From positions 1,302,001-1,366,000 of the forward strand of contig NC_016599.1 of assembly GCF_000236705.1 (NCBI RefSeq): a stretch of DNA of 64,000 nt. The letters run 5' to 3'. Origin of the DNA: Owenweeksia hongkongensis DSM 17368 (lineage in GTDB: Bacteria > Bacteroidota > Bacteroidia > Flavobacteriales > Schleiferiaceae). Of the stretch, positions 17,706-28,927 are shown piece by piece; position 1 is the stretch's first letter, and the number at the start of each line of letters is the position of its first letter. Below the pieces are notes generated by a model. That model was given only the letters and a program-made list of their open reading frames with translations. It did not search any database and was not told where the DNA came from. Made by a program: the position numbers and the translations under genes.

Positions 17706-18821
17706 ATGAACATTTACCTTGGAGCATCGGGCGCAATCAATCCTTTGGGAAACTCTGTTTCGAGCATTTTTGATGCTATGAAATCAGGGCAAACGGGTAT
17801 TGCAAAATTTCCCAATGCTTTTGATTTAGGTAAGGATGAATTCCTTGGAATAATTGATGAAAAACTTTTGCCGAAAGGTGAAGGTTCTAAAATATACAGA
17901 ATGCTCAATAGCAGCATTCAACAAACTTTGGAGGGACTCACAGATACTTCCATCCTGAAATCCCCTCGTACTCGCCTGATTGTATGCTCCACAAAAGGAG
18001 ACATTGATGAGTTGGAAAAAGGGAATCCATCAGGAGCAAATCTCTCAAGATTAGGAGAACACATTCAGCGAAAGCTGCAAATGAAAAATGAGCCGCTAAT
18101 TGTTTCCAGTGCTTGTATTTCCGGTCTATTGGGAATAATAAATGGCGCCAGAATGATTCAGCAAAATTTGGCAGACCATGTATTGGTAGTTGGTGCAGAT
18201 TTAGTCACCAAATTTACGCTGAGCGGGTTCATTTCATTTTATGCTACCGCCACTGGTGTAAGCAAACCTTACGATGCAGACCGAGATGGGATAAACTTAG
18301 GAGAAGCAGCCGCCAGCACAATTTTGAGCAAAGACCCTTCTATTTTCAAAAAAGTAGAAGCCGAATATTTGGGAGGCGCTTCCGCCAATGATGCTAACCA
18401 CATTTCAGGACCATCACGCACTGGCGAAGGTTTGTTCCGAAGTGTAAAAAATGCATTGGTAGACGCCAGCCTTTCGGCAAAAAGTGTGGATTACATTTCA
18501 GCTCACGGCACGGCAACATCATTTAATGATGAGATGGAATCTATTGCATTTGACCGCCATAAAATGAACGAGATTCCACTTAATAGCTTTAAAGGATATT
18601 TTGGACACACATTGGGCGCAGCAGGACTTCTTGAAAGCTTAATTGGAATTGAATCCTTGCGGAACAATACTCTTCTAAAATCTTACGGTTTTGAAAAGCA
18701 AGGCACTTCCAAAAACATAAATGTGCTTAGCGCAAACAAGGGAGGTTCTTTTAATACAATGCTAAAAACAGCTTCCGGATTTGGAGGCTCTAATGCAGCT
18801 GGAATATTCAGGAAAGTATGA
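17706..18821 (+). CDS. Beta-ketoacyl synthase, KS2
   Basis: Ketosynthase of 371 residues, shorter than KS1 and KS3. The active-site residues are present: Cys137 in SSACISG, His in SAHGTATS and His in GYFGHTLG, ending in ASGFGGSN. It overlaps the next gene by 4 bases (ATGA), which encodes a truncated ketosynthase-like protein, so the two may form a heteromer. Its acyl specificity is unknown. Confidence 0.9.
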   Translation: MNIYLGASGAINPLGNSVSSIFDAMKSGQTGIAKFPNAFDLGKDEFLGIIDEKLLPKGEGSKIYRMLNSSIQQTLEGLTDTSILKSPRTRLIVCSTKGDIDELEKGNPSGANLSRLGEHIQRKLQMKNEPLIVSSACISGLLGIINGARMIQQNLADHVLVVGADLVTKFTLSGFISFYATATGVSKPYDADRDGINLGEAAASTILSKDPSIFKKVEAEYLGGASANDANHISGPSRTGEGLFRSVKNALVDASLSAKSVDYISAHGTATSFNDEMESIAFDRHKMNEIPLNSFKGYFGHTLGAAGLLESLIGIESLRNNTLLKSYGFEKQGTSKNINVLSANKGGSFNTMLKTASGFGGSNAAGIFRKV

Positions 18822-19432
18822 CTGACTTAAACGTAACATCCTGGAGCAAAATTACTTCAGTTGGAATCTGGCAAGATGGTAAACCTGTTCTTCATTTTAA
18901 TGAAGATAAAGACGCCTCTTCCAAACTAAAATCTGCTTATAAGGAGTTGGGACTTAGTTATCCAAAGTTCTTTAAAATGGATGGTCTTTGTAAGATTGGA
19001 CTACTTGCAAGTGAATTACTTTTAGATTCTGAGGTAAAAGAAAAGTACGAGGATGATGAGATTGCTTTGATTTTGAGCAACAATCACTCTAGCTTACAAA
19101 GTGATGCCGACCATGTAAAACAATACACTGAAGGTTCTGCGAGCCCGGCTGTATTTGTCTATACTTTGCCCAATATCGTAATTGGTGAAATTTGCATTCG
19201 TCACAAGCTTTTGGGCGAGTCTAATTTCTATATTTTTGAAGACTTTCGCTCAAATCAACTTTTGGAGCAAGCCTCCTTGTTGATGAACACGACACCAACC
19301 AAAGCCTGCCTTGTAGGTTGGTTGGAATATTATGAAAATACTTTTGAAGCTGTATTCTTTCTTCTTGAAAAAGAAGGCGCAAATCCGGCAACCATACAAT
19401 TATTAGATACAATTAAGGATACCCAATATTAA
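18818..19432 (+). CDS. Truncated beta-ketoacyl synthase-like protein
   Basis: A 204-residue protein. Its segments IALILSNNHSSL and VFVYTLPNIVIGEICIRH resemble the part of ketosynthases just before the nucleophile loop, but there is no reactive-cysteine motif, no NAHGT and no KxxGH motif. It covers only about half of a ketosynthase. Position between KS2 (4-base overlap) and ACP2 (1-base overlap) argues that it is a genuine translated partner and not debris. It may be a structural or chain-length subunit (inference). The family assignment is by eye. Confidence 0.75.
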   Translation: MTDLNVTSWSKITSVGIWQDGKPVLHFNEDKDASSKLKSAYKELGLSYPKFFKMDGLCKIGLLASELLLDSEVKEKYEDDEIALILSNNHSSLQSDADHVKQYTEGSASPAVFVYTLPNIVIGEICIRHKLLGESNFYIFEDFRSNQLLEQASLLMNTTPTKACLVGWLEYYENTFEAVFFLLEKEGANPATIQLLDTIKDTQY

Positions 19433-19686
19433 TGGAAAATTTAGAAGCAAACCTGAAGGCTCAAATCATTGAGCAACTGAATCTTGAAGAACTAGAGCTT
19501 CAGGACTTTGGCAATGAAACTCCCCTATTTGGTGATGAAGGCATCGGTCTCGATTCAATCGATGCGTTGGAGCTAATCGTACTCATGGAAAAGGATTACA
19601 ATCTTAAAATTGCCAATCCAGAAGACGGAAGCAAGATCTTTCAAACGGTAAATACCATGGCCGAATTTATTCGCGCCAACCAGTAA
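19432..19686 (+). CDS. Acyl carrier protein, ACP2
   Basis: An 84-residue acidic ACP with the phosphopantetheine serine at Ser42 in GLDSIDALEL. It is the second carrier of the locus; aryl-polyene systems also use two ACPs, one often for the starter unit. Its start overlaps the preceding stop by one base and it is 6 bases from KS3. Confidence 0.92.
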   Translation: MENLEANLKAQIIEQLNLEELELQDFGNETPLFGDEGIGLDSIDALELIVLMEKDYNLKIANPEDGSKIFQTVNTMAEFIRANQ

Positions 19687-19692
19687 GCTGAT

Positions 19693-20883
19693 ATGAAAAT
19701 TGCCATTACAGGAATGGGTATCGTTTCGGCTATTGGCCAAAACGTGGAAGCCAATAAACAGTCGCTGATAGCTGAAAAAACAGGTATTGAAAAGGCTACT
19801 CTATTGCAATCGCGCCTTACTGACACTCACCTTTTTGGTGAAGTGAAAATTTCTAATGAGCAATTAAAACAAGAGCTAAATATTTCTGCTGACACTTTGA
19901 TTTCTCGCACTAGTCTTCTCGGCATCAAGGCCGTGAAAGAAGCGCTGGGGCAAGTTTCAGAAAATAAAAACCTGCGAACCGGTCTTATTTCCGGCACTTC
20001 CGTGGGAGGTATGGACCGCACAGAAGGTTTTTTTCGCGAAAAAATAAAGGAAGGCAAAACCGACCGTATCACAGATTTACTCACACATGACTGTGGTGAT
20101 ACTACCGATAAAATAGCGGAGTACTTTGGTGGCTTCACTTACGTGAATACGATTAGTACCGCATGTTCCAGCTCGGCAAACACCATTATGATGGGAGCTA
20201 ATCTCATCAAAACCGGCAAGCTCGATAGAGTTATTGTTGGCGGTATTGACCCTCTTTCTGCCTTTACGGCAAATGGGTTTAACTCTCTAATGATTTTAGA
20301 TACGGAATGGTGTAAACCATTTTCGGCAAACCGAAAGGGACTAAACCTTGGTGAGGGTGCAGCATTTTTAATTTTGGAAAGTGATAAGGTGTCAAAAGAC
20401 AACAGTTCTAAAGTGATTGGCTACGTTTCTGGTTATGCCAATGCGAATGACGCTTATCACCAAACGGCTTCTTCACCTGATGGAAGAGGGGCTACAATGG
20501 CAATGACTAATGCACTGAAAATGGCGAGAGTTAATCCTTCCGAAATTAGCTACATCAATGCTCACGGCACCGGAACCAATAATAATGATGAATCAGAGTC
20601 TACTGCTATAAACAATGTTTTTGGGGCTGCAAAACCACCAATAAGTTCTACCAAAGCATACACAGGACATACATTAGGCGCTGCAGGAGCTATAGAAGCA
20701 GTATTCTCAGTTTTGGCTTTACAAAACGATTGGGTGTTTCCAAACCTCAACTTTCAGAAACAAATTGCTGAAAATGATTGGGAGCCTGCACTCAAAATGG
20801 AAGACCGCCCGTTGAAGCATGTTCTCTCTAATTCCTTCGGTTTTGGTGGCAATAATTCATCACTCATACTCTCAAAAGCATAG
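19693..20883 (+). CDS. Beta-ketoacyl-ACP synthase (FabF-like), KS3
   Basis: Ketosynthase of 396 residues with Cys158 in STACSSS, His in NAHGTGTN, KAYTGH and NSFGFGGNN. It is followed 2 bases later by a chain-length-factor-like protein, the arrangement of the KS-alpha/KS-beta pair of type II polyketide systems. It is therefore the best candidate for the main polyene-elongating ketosynthase, comparable to ApeO. Confidence 0.92.
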   Translation: MKIAITGMGIVSAIGQNVEANKQSLIAEKTGIEKATLLQSRLTDTHLFGEVKISNEQLKQELNISADTLISRTSLLGIKAVKEALGQVSENKNLRTGLISGTSVGGMDRTEGFFREKIKEGKTDRITDLLTHDCGDTTDKIAEYFGGFTYVNTISTACSSSANTIMMGANLIKTGKLDRVIVGGIDPLSAFTANGFNSLMILDTEWCKPFSANRKGLNLGEGAAFLILESDKVSKDNSSKVIGYVSGYANANDAYHQTASSPDGRGATMAMTNALKMARVNPSEISYINAHGTGTNNNDESESTAINNVFGAAKPPISSTKAYTGHTLGAAGAIEAVFSVLALQNDWVFPNLNFQKQIAENDWEPALKMEDRPLKHVLSNSFGFGGNNSSLILSKA

Positions 20884-20885
20884 AC

Positions 20886-21818
20886 ATGTATATAGGAAAG
20901 AGTGCTTGTATTTCATACCAAAACACCATTGCTGACGAGGCTTTAGAATTGCTACCGATCAGCAAAATGGAAGAAGTAACAGTGATTGAGCCTTCTTACA
21001 AAGAATTAATAAAACCTGCCCTTTTGCGCAGAATGAGCAGTGTTTTAAAAATGGGCACCTATGCTGCGATGAACTGCCTTGGTGGTGGCAAAATAGATCC
21101 CGAAGCTATTATTGTTGGAACTGGATTGGGGTGTGTAAGAGATACCATTTCTTTTTTGAACCAAAGCATCATCAATGATGAGCAAACCCTTGCTCCCACC
21201 GCATTTATACAATCTACCCACAATTCCATTGGAGGTCAAATAGCTTTGCTTTTGCAAAACTATCGTTACAATATGACGATGGTCCAAAACAGTGTTTCAT
21301 TTGAAATGGCCCTGCTTGACGCACAATTGCAATTAGAAATTGAAAACCTCCACCACATTTTAGTGGGTGGTGTGGATGAGCTCACACCTGAATTATCCGA
21401 ATTGTTAAAACAACTAGCTGATAAACTTGGAGCCCAATTACCTCAGCTTGGTCAAGGCTCAGCATTTTTTAATGTTTCACAATCACCAAACGAGGAAACC
21501 ATAGCAAAGGTTAATCTGATTGAAACCCGTCAACATTTCGATGGAGATTTCATCAGCACCATTGGCCTTGACCTTTCTCGTTACGACTTGATTTTGAATG
21601 GAGGATTTAACGAAAATCTATTCCCAAAAGAAGCTTCTGTAATCAACTTCAAAGAATATTGTGGTGAGTATTTCACAGCTCCAGCCTTTGCTAGTTATTT
21701 AGCTTTGCAAGCTATAGAAGGTAAGCTGGCAAATATGAAAAATGTTAGTCGCGTGATTGTTTTAAATAAATTTGGCAACAACTATGGAGCCATTGGTTTA
21801 GAACGATTTGACCTATAA
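20886..21818 (+). CDS. Chain-length factor (KS-beta-like; ApeC-like)
   Basis: A 310-residue ketosynthase homologue without catalytic residues. The IQSTHNSIGG segment marks the ketosynthase fold; the nucleophile position reads VQNSVSFEMA, so Val137 stands where cysteine should be. It is probably the inactive partner of KS3 that sets polyene length. The C-terminus is shorter than a canonical ketosynthase. The next gene begins inside its last codons. Confidence 0.85.
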   Translation: MYIGKSACISYQNTIADEALELLPISKMEEVTVIEPSYKELIKPALLRRMSSVLKMGTYAAMNCLGGGKIDPEAIIVGTGLGCVRDTISFLNQSIINDEQTLAPTAFIQSTHNSIGGQIALLLQNYRYNMTMVQNSVSFEMALLDAQLQLEIENLHHILVGGVDELTPELSELLKQLADKLGAQLPQLGQGSAFFNVSQSPNEETIAKVNLIETRQHFDGDFISTIGLDLSRYDLILNGGFNENLFPKEASVINFKEYCGEYFTAPAFASYLALQAIEGKLANMKNVSRVIVLNKFGNNYGAIGLERFDL

Positions 21819-22572
21819 TTCCTTTAAAATACTGTTTGTAATCCTTACGCTTGCCATTGCATTTCTTGGCTGGCAAGGTGCTATTTCCTGGCTTTGGATA
21901 ATCGGTATCATTCTGTTTGGTGTTGCCATTTTATCCTACGGTTCCGCCACACTTCAGTCCAACTTTTTTACGCCTACTTTCTCAAAGCTTAAAGAGCCAA
22001 ATGAGCTCATCTTAACTTTTGACGATGGCCCGCATCCAAACACCTTGGCAATTCTCGAAGTACTAAAAAAACATCAAGCACCAGCAACTTTCTTTTGCAT
22101 TGGTAAGCAAGCTCAGCAGCACCCTGACATCCTGAATCAAATAATTTCTGAAGGTCATATTGTGGGAAACCACACCCAAAATCATAGCAACAAATGGGGT
22201 TGGATGCGAAGTAAAGCAGTTCGATATGAAATTGAAGAAGCCACTAAAAATCTTGAATCCCTTTCGGGGAAACCAATTCATTTTTTCCGCCCACCTTTTG
22301 GTGTCACCAACCCTAGAATTGGCAAAGTGCTTAGGACGCTTCCGCTAAAAATTATTGGTTGGGATTTGAGAAGCCTGGATACCACTATCAAAAATCCTGA
22401 AAAGCTTTGGCAAAGGATAAAGCCCAAATTGAACAACAGTTCCATCATCCTGTTTCACGATACACAGGAGCATACAGTGGAAGTGCTGGAAAAGACTTTG
22501 GAATATTGCCAAAGCCATGGCATCAAAATTGTCTCTCTTGCTGACAAAATAGAAACACCCTCTCATGCATAA
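21808..22572 (+). CDS. NodB-type polysaccharide deacetylase with N-terminal membrane segments
   Basis: A 254-residue protein with two hydrophobic helices (~residues 7-45), then a NodB domain: LTFDDGPHPNT (Asp pair), GNHTQNH (metal histidines) and FRPPFG. It would remove N- or O-acyl groups from a carbohydrate at the periplasmic face. Such genes recur in flexirubin loci, but the substrate is not known. The start is a TTG inside the end of the chain-length-factor gene because no ATG lies before the membrane helices. The stop overlaps the LolA start by 8 bases. Confidence 0.88.
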   Translation: MTYNSFKILFVILTLAIAFLGWQGAISWLWIIGIILFGVAILSYGSATLQSNFFTPTFSKLKEPNELILTFDDGPHPNTLAILEVLKKHQAPATFFCIGKQAQQHPDILNQIISEGHIVGNHTQNHSNKWGWMRSKAVRYEIEEATKNLESLSGKPIHFFRPPFGVTNPRIGKVLRTLPLKIIGWDLRSLDTTIKNPEKLWQRIKPKLNNSSIILFHDTQEHTVEVLEKTLEYCQSHGIKIVSLADKIETPSHA

Positions 22573-23191
22573 AATATTCACCATACTTATTTCGCTTTTC
22601 GCAATTGCCGGCTTTGCTCAGGAAATGAAACCTGCCAAAGATCCTGAGGCTGTAAAAGCTGCATTTGTTGCGGTAAATCAAAGTATCCAAACCTTTGCTA
22701 GCCCTTTTAAGCAAAGCAAAGAATTGAGCTTTATGAACAAGCCGCTGATTTCTACCGGTGAGTTTTATTACCAAAAAAGGGATCGCTTACGCTGGGAATA
22801 CCTGAAGCCCATTCAATACGTGATGCTCATCAATGGAGAACAAGTTCGGATAAAGGAAGACGGAAAAGTGAAGAGTTACTCTTCTGCAGTAAATGAAATT
22901 TTTAAAACTGTAAAAGAGGTTATCCTTGGCTGCATCAGTGGTGATATTTTGAAAAATCCCGATTACGAAGCCAGCTATTTTGAAAATGAAAATACCTATC
23001 AGGTAAAACTAAAACCGATAAAAAAGGACCTTCAAGGCTTTATGAAAGAGGTGAATATTTTTATTGATATAAAGGGAAAACGCTTTAGCCATTTGATATT
23101 GATGGATGGCTCGGGAGATTTGACCACCATAGAATTCACAAAGCCCAAGGTGAATCAGGAGTTACCTAAAGGAATTTTTGATGCGCTTTAA
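22565..23191 (+). CDS. LolA-like outer membrane lipoprotein carrier protein
   Basis: A 208-residue exported protein. The signal peptide covers about residues 1-19 (ending IAGFAQ), followed by a LolA-type half-barrel with GEFYYQKRDRLRWEY and the YVMLINGEQVRI strand. LolA proteins carry hydrophobic lipoprotein tails across the periplasm. In pigment loci a dedicated copy probably carries the hydrophobic pigment to the outer membrane (inference). Overlaps the next gene by 11 bases. Confidence 0.87.
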   Translation: MHKIFTILISLFAIAGFAQEMKPAKDPEAVKAAFVAVNQSIQTFASPFKQSKELSFMNKPLISTGEFYYQKRDRLRWEYLKPIQYVMLINGEQVRIKEDGKVKSYSSAVNEIFKTVKEVILGCISGDILKNPDYEASYFENENTYQVKLKPIKKDLQGFMKEVNIFIDIKGKRFSHLILMDGSGDLTTIEFTKPKVNQELPKGIFDAL

Positions 23192-23741
23192 AAACATCCT
23201 CCTTCTTAGCTTTTTCCTTGTTGCTTCTCTCCTGCAGGCGCAGTCTATTCCCTCTCCTTTCCTTTCGGATTCATCCTATGTTTTTGCGAGTAAGATGCAA
23301 TACAAAGACATGGTAATGCAAGGTTATTTGGCTGTTCAATACACTGATGCCTGTAATTTCAGGGCCTCGGTAAATACCACCATGGGAAGCACCTTGCTAG
23401 ATTTAGAGTGGAAAGATGGAGTTTGCACCGAGCATTACGTCATGGATAAACTTGATAATCGATTTATATTAAATGCCCTGAAAAGTGATTTTGAGCTGCT
23501 GTTTTTGCAAACCTTACAAAAAGGAAAATGGAAACAGGATAGCATCAAAAAAGTAAGTGGGCATAAATATTATCTCACTTTTGAAAACGATAAATTACAG
23601 CAGGTGGATGATAAAAATTGGCTAGGTAAACTAAGGCGTAGTCTTCTTTTTGATTATAAAAATGATGATACACAATTGAAGTCCATTCAACTAAAACATC
23701 ATAATTTTGCCCTGCTGCTGGAGCTTACTCCTTTAGACTAA
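23181..23741 (+). CDS. Exported protein of unknown function, possible LolB-like partner
   Basis: A 186-residue protein with signal peptide MRFKNILLLSFFLVASLLQA. The remainder is rich in alternating beta-strand patterns (for example MQGYLAVQYT, LLDLEWKDG, YYLTFEND) and could form an open barrel like LolB, but I see no lipobox and no firm family motif. Its position right after LolA suggests a joint transport role. The start is the ATG at 23181 next to an in-frame TTG. The stop is 5 bases from the next gene. Confidence 0.75.
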   Translation: MRFKNILLLSFFLVASLLQAQSIPSPFLSDSSYVFASKMQYKDMVMQGYLAVQYTDACNFRASVNTTMGSTLLDLEWKDGVCTEHYVMDKLDNRFILNALKSDFELLFLQTLQKGKWKQDSIKKVSGHKYYLTFENDKLQQVDDKNWLGKLRRSLLFDYKNDDTQLKSIQLKHHNFALLLELTPLD

Positions 23742-23746
23742 ACACT

Positions 23747-24109
23747 ATGTTGATACAAGATTTTTACAAGCATATTTCTACCAACACTGTTGCAGAAAAC
23801 CAATACGAGGTTACGGTTCATCTAAACCCAAATAGCGCTGTGTATGCAGGTCACTTTCCTGACCAGCCTATCGCTCCAGGAGTTGTTTTGACTCAAATGG
23901 TAAAGGAAATCAGTAACGATATTTTAGGCAAAAGCTGGATTCTTAGAGAAGCTTCACAGATAAAATTTCTAGCTATGGTTGACCCAAATAAAACCAGTCA
24001 GCTAACCTTGGATTTGGTGCTTCAACCCGAAGAAAACAGCTGTAAAATAAAGTGTGTGGCCAAAGATGCCGAAACCAGTTACTTCAAATTAATTGGAACA
24101 CTTAGCTGA
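23747..24109 (+). CDS. Hotdog-fold 3-hydroxyacyl-ACP dehydratase-like protein (ApeI-like), DH2
   Basis: A 120-residue hotdog protein. It carries the FabZ-type histidine motif YAGHFPDQPIAPGV with His36, but the glutamate of the active helix is replaced (VLTQMVKE, Gln50). This is the complement of DH1 at 16853-17287, which keeps the glutamate and lacks the histidine. It most likely takes part in dehydration steps that build the conjugated polyene. Confidence 0.85.
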   Translation: MLIQDFYKHISTNTVAENQYEVTVHLNPNSAVYAGHFPDQPIAPGVVLTQMVKEISNDILGKSWILREASQIKFLAMVDPNKTSQLTLDLVLQPEENSCKIKCVAKDAETSYFKLIGTLS

Positions 24110-24137
24110 AAGAGAAGGGCAAACTACGGCCGATAAA

Positions 24138-25286
24138 ATGACCGAGCTTGGCATGTTGGTGGTAATGCCCACGTACAACAATGTCAAAACCTTGGCACGC
24201 ACCATTGACGGTATTTTAGCCGTAGCCCCAAAACTTTTGGTAATCAATGATGGCTCTACAGATAATACTGCGGAGATTCTAAAATCCTACGAAGGTAGAA
24301 TTGAGCTTATTTCTTTTGAAAAGAATAAAGGCAAGGGCGTAGCGCTCCGTGCAGGATTCAAATACACAGTAGAGCATAATTACAACTATGCTCTCACCAT
24401 AGATTCTGATGGGCAGCACTACCCTGAAGACATTCATCTCTTTGTTGACAAAGTAATCACCTACCCCAACTCCCTGATAATGGGAGCCCGTGGTATGAAA
24501 GAAGGTGGTGCTCCAGGAAAAAGCTCATTTGGCAATAAGTTTTCAAACTTTTGGTACTATGTAGAAACAGGGATTCGGCTACCCGATACACAAACTGGAT
24601 TTCGTTGTTACCCTGTAGAAGGCCTCAAAAAGATTAAGCTTTTTACCACCAAATTTGAACTGGAAATTGAAGCTATTGTAAAACTAGCTTGGAAAGGAAC
24701 TCCTGTTCATAGCGTTCCCATTCGTGTGAAATATGACCCAAACGAGCGTGTTTCACATTTCCGCCCATTTAAGGATTTTACCCGTATCAGCATTCTCAAC
24801 ACTTATTTGGTGATACTTACATTTTTGTGGTATTTGCCAAAAAGGCTACTCAAAAAAAACATCTTTGAACTCATTGTGCGTGAGGTAAAACGTTCAGACG
24901 AAAAACCATTGAAAAAATCCTTGGCTATAGGTTTCGGGATTTTCTTTGGCATCATTCCAATCTGGGGTTTTCAACTTTTAGTAGGAATACCCTTTGCTAT
25001 TTTCACTAAACTCAACAAAGTACTTTTTATAGCTGCTGCTAATATTAGCATCCCTCCATTTATCCCTTTTATAATTTATGGAAGCTACAAAATGGGCGAA
25101 CTTATTTTGGGTAAACCTGAAGTGCCACTCCCCGAGCTATCGGAAATAACTTTGGAAGCTATTCACACCAACATGGTAATCTACATTTGGGGAGCTATAG
25201 CACTTGCCATTACGGCCGGAGCACTGGCTACGCTTGTGAGTTGGGTGGTGATAAAGGTTAGGAGAGCCAGGAAAGTATCGCTTTAA
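24138..25286 (+). CDS. GT2 glycosyltransferase fused to DUF2062 membrane domain
   Basis: About 382 residues. The N-terminal GT-A domain shows VVMPTYNN, VINDGSTDNT and the TIDSDGQH acidic motif, like dolichol-phosphate mannosyltransferases. From about residue 265 a DUF2062 segment with at least two long hydrophobic helices follows (GIFFGIIPIWGF, NISIPPFIPF). It probably adds a sugar or phospho-sugar to a lipid carrier or the pigment at the membrane. The ATG at 24138 is chosen close to the domain start; an in-frame TTG at 24093, overlapping the upstream gene by 17 bases, is a real alternative. Last gene of the plus operon. Confidence 0.87.
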   Translation: MTELGMLVVMPTYNNVKTLARTIDGILAVAPKLLVINDGSTDNTAEILKSYEGRIELISFEKNKGKGVALRAGFKYTVEHNYNYALTIDSDGQHYPEDIHLFVDKVITYPNSLIMGARGMKEGGAPGKSSFGNKFSNFWYYVETGIRLPDTQTGFRCYPVEGLKKIKLFTTKFELEIEAIVKLAWKGTPVHSVPIRVKYDPNERVSHFRPFKDFTRISILNTYLVILTFLWYLPKRLLKKNIFELIVREVKRSDEKPLKKSLAIGFGIFFGIIPIWGFQLLVGIPFAIFTKLNKVLFIAAANISIPPFIPFIIYGSYKMGELILGKPEVPLPELSEITLEAIHTNMVIYIWGAIALAITAGALATLVSWVVIKVRRARKVSL

Positions 25287-25336
25287 CAGTTCTATCCTTC
25301 TAATCCTTATCTTTATCGTTGGTTTAAGTATTCATA

Positions 25337-25543
25337 ATGAAGGAAATTAAGTTAAAAATAAAGGACAATAAGTACCAGTTTTTTCTTGAGCTAATTAGCA
25401 ATCTAGATTTTGTAGAATTGGAAACTGAAGACTCTAAAGAAGAAGTTTTAGAAAACCTCAAAACAGGCTTGAAAGAGCTAAAACAATACCAACAAGGTAG
25501 CCTCAAAACCTCCGTGGCTGAAGACTTTCTAAATGAGTTATGA
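25337..25543 (+). CDS. Putative antitoxin of a type II toxin-antitoxin pair
   Basis: A 68-residue acidic protein with an N-terminal strand-like part (MKEIKLKIKDNKYQFF) and a helical, charged C-terminus, as in small Bacteroidota antitoxins of RelE/ParE-type pairs. The call rests mainly on the 11-base overlap with the toxin-like gene downstream. Confidence 0.7.
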   Translation: MKEIKLKIKDNKYQFFLELISNLDFVELETEDSKEEVLENLKTGLKELKQYQQGSLKTSVAEDFLNEL

Positions 25544-25862
25544 GATTCTTATAACACCTAATTTCAAAAGGGAATTTAAGCGTCTGGCTAAAAAATACAG
25601 TTCCCTAAAAAACGACCTCTCCAAACTTATTGTTGACTTAAAGGAAAACCCAACCACAGGAACTTACCTCGGAAATAACATCTACAAAATACGACTGGCC
25701 ATTTCTTCCAATCGCAAAGGGAAATCAGCCGGAGCCAGAGTAATTACCTTCGTCCAAATAGACGAAAACACTATCCTCCTCTTTTCAATTTACACCAAAT
25801 CCGATAAAGCATCCATCAGCGATAAGGAAATCCGCGATTTAATTAAAAATTATTTAGGATGA
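25533..25862 (+). CDS. RelE/ParE-family toxin
   Basis: A 109-residue basic protein with the RelE/ParE layout: N-terminal YEILITPNFKREFKRLAKK helix pair, LKENPTTGTYLGNNIYKIRL strand and a C-terminal VQIDENTILLFSIY strand. Family members cleave mRNA on ribosomes or poison gyrase; which applies cannot be told. It starts inside the antitoxin gene and ends 9 bases before the stop of the convergent ligase gene. Confidence 0.78.
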   Translation: MSYEILITPNFKREFKRLAKKYSSLKNDLSKLIVDLKENPTTGTYLGNNIYKIRLAISSNRKGKSAGARVITFVQIDENTILLFSIYTKSDKASISDKEIRDLIKNYLG

Positions 25863-25871
25863 CCCAACACT

Positions 25872-28831
<2,960 letters not shown>

Positions 28832-28859
28832 TCAATGTGATTTAGAATAATAGTGGCCG

Positions 28860-28867
28860 CAAATTTA
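28860..28867 (-). promoter_or_regulatory. Candidate -7 element of the C45/ligase operon
   Basis: The minus strand reads TAAATTTG, an exact TAnnTTTG match, 28 bases before the GTG start at 28831. The upstream sequence is T-rich but lacks a clean TTG. The same 96-base gap must also end the YdcF-like transcript; no clear hairpin is seen. Confidence 0.4.
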
Positions 28868-28927
28868 ATTTTTTAAAACCCTTAAAAAACTCGCAGCCTC
28901 ATTGATTTCCCTCTTTATATTTTATGC

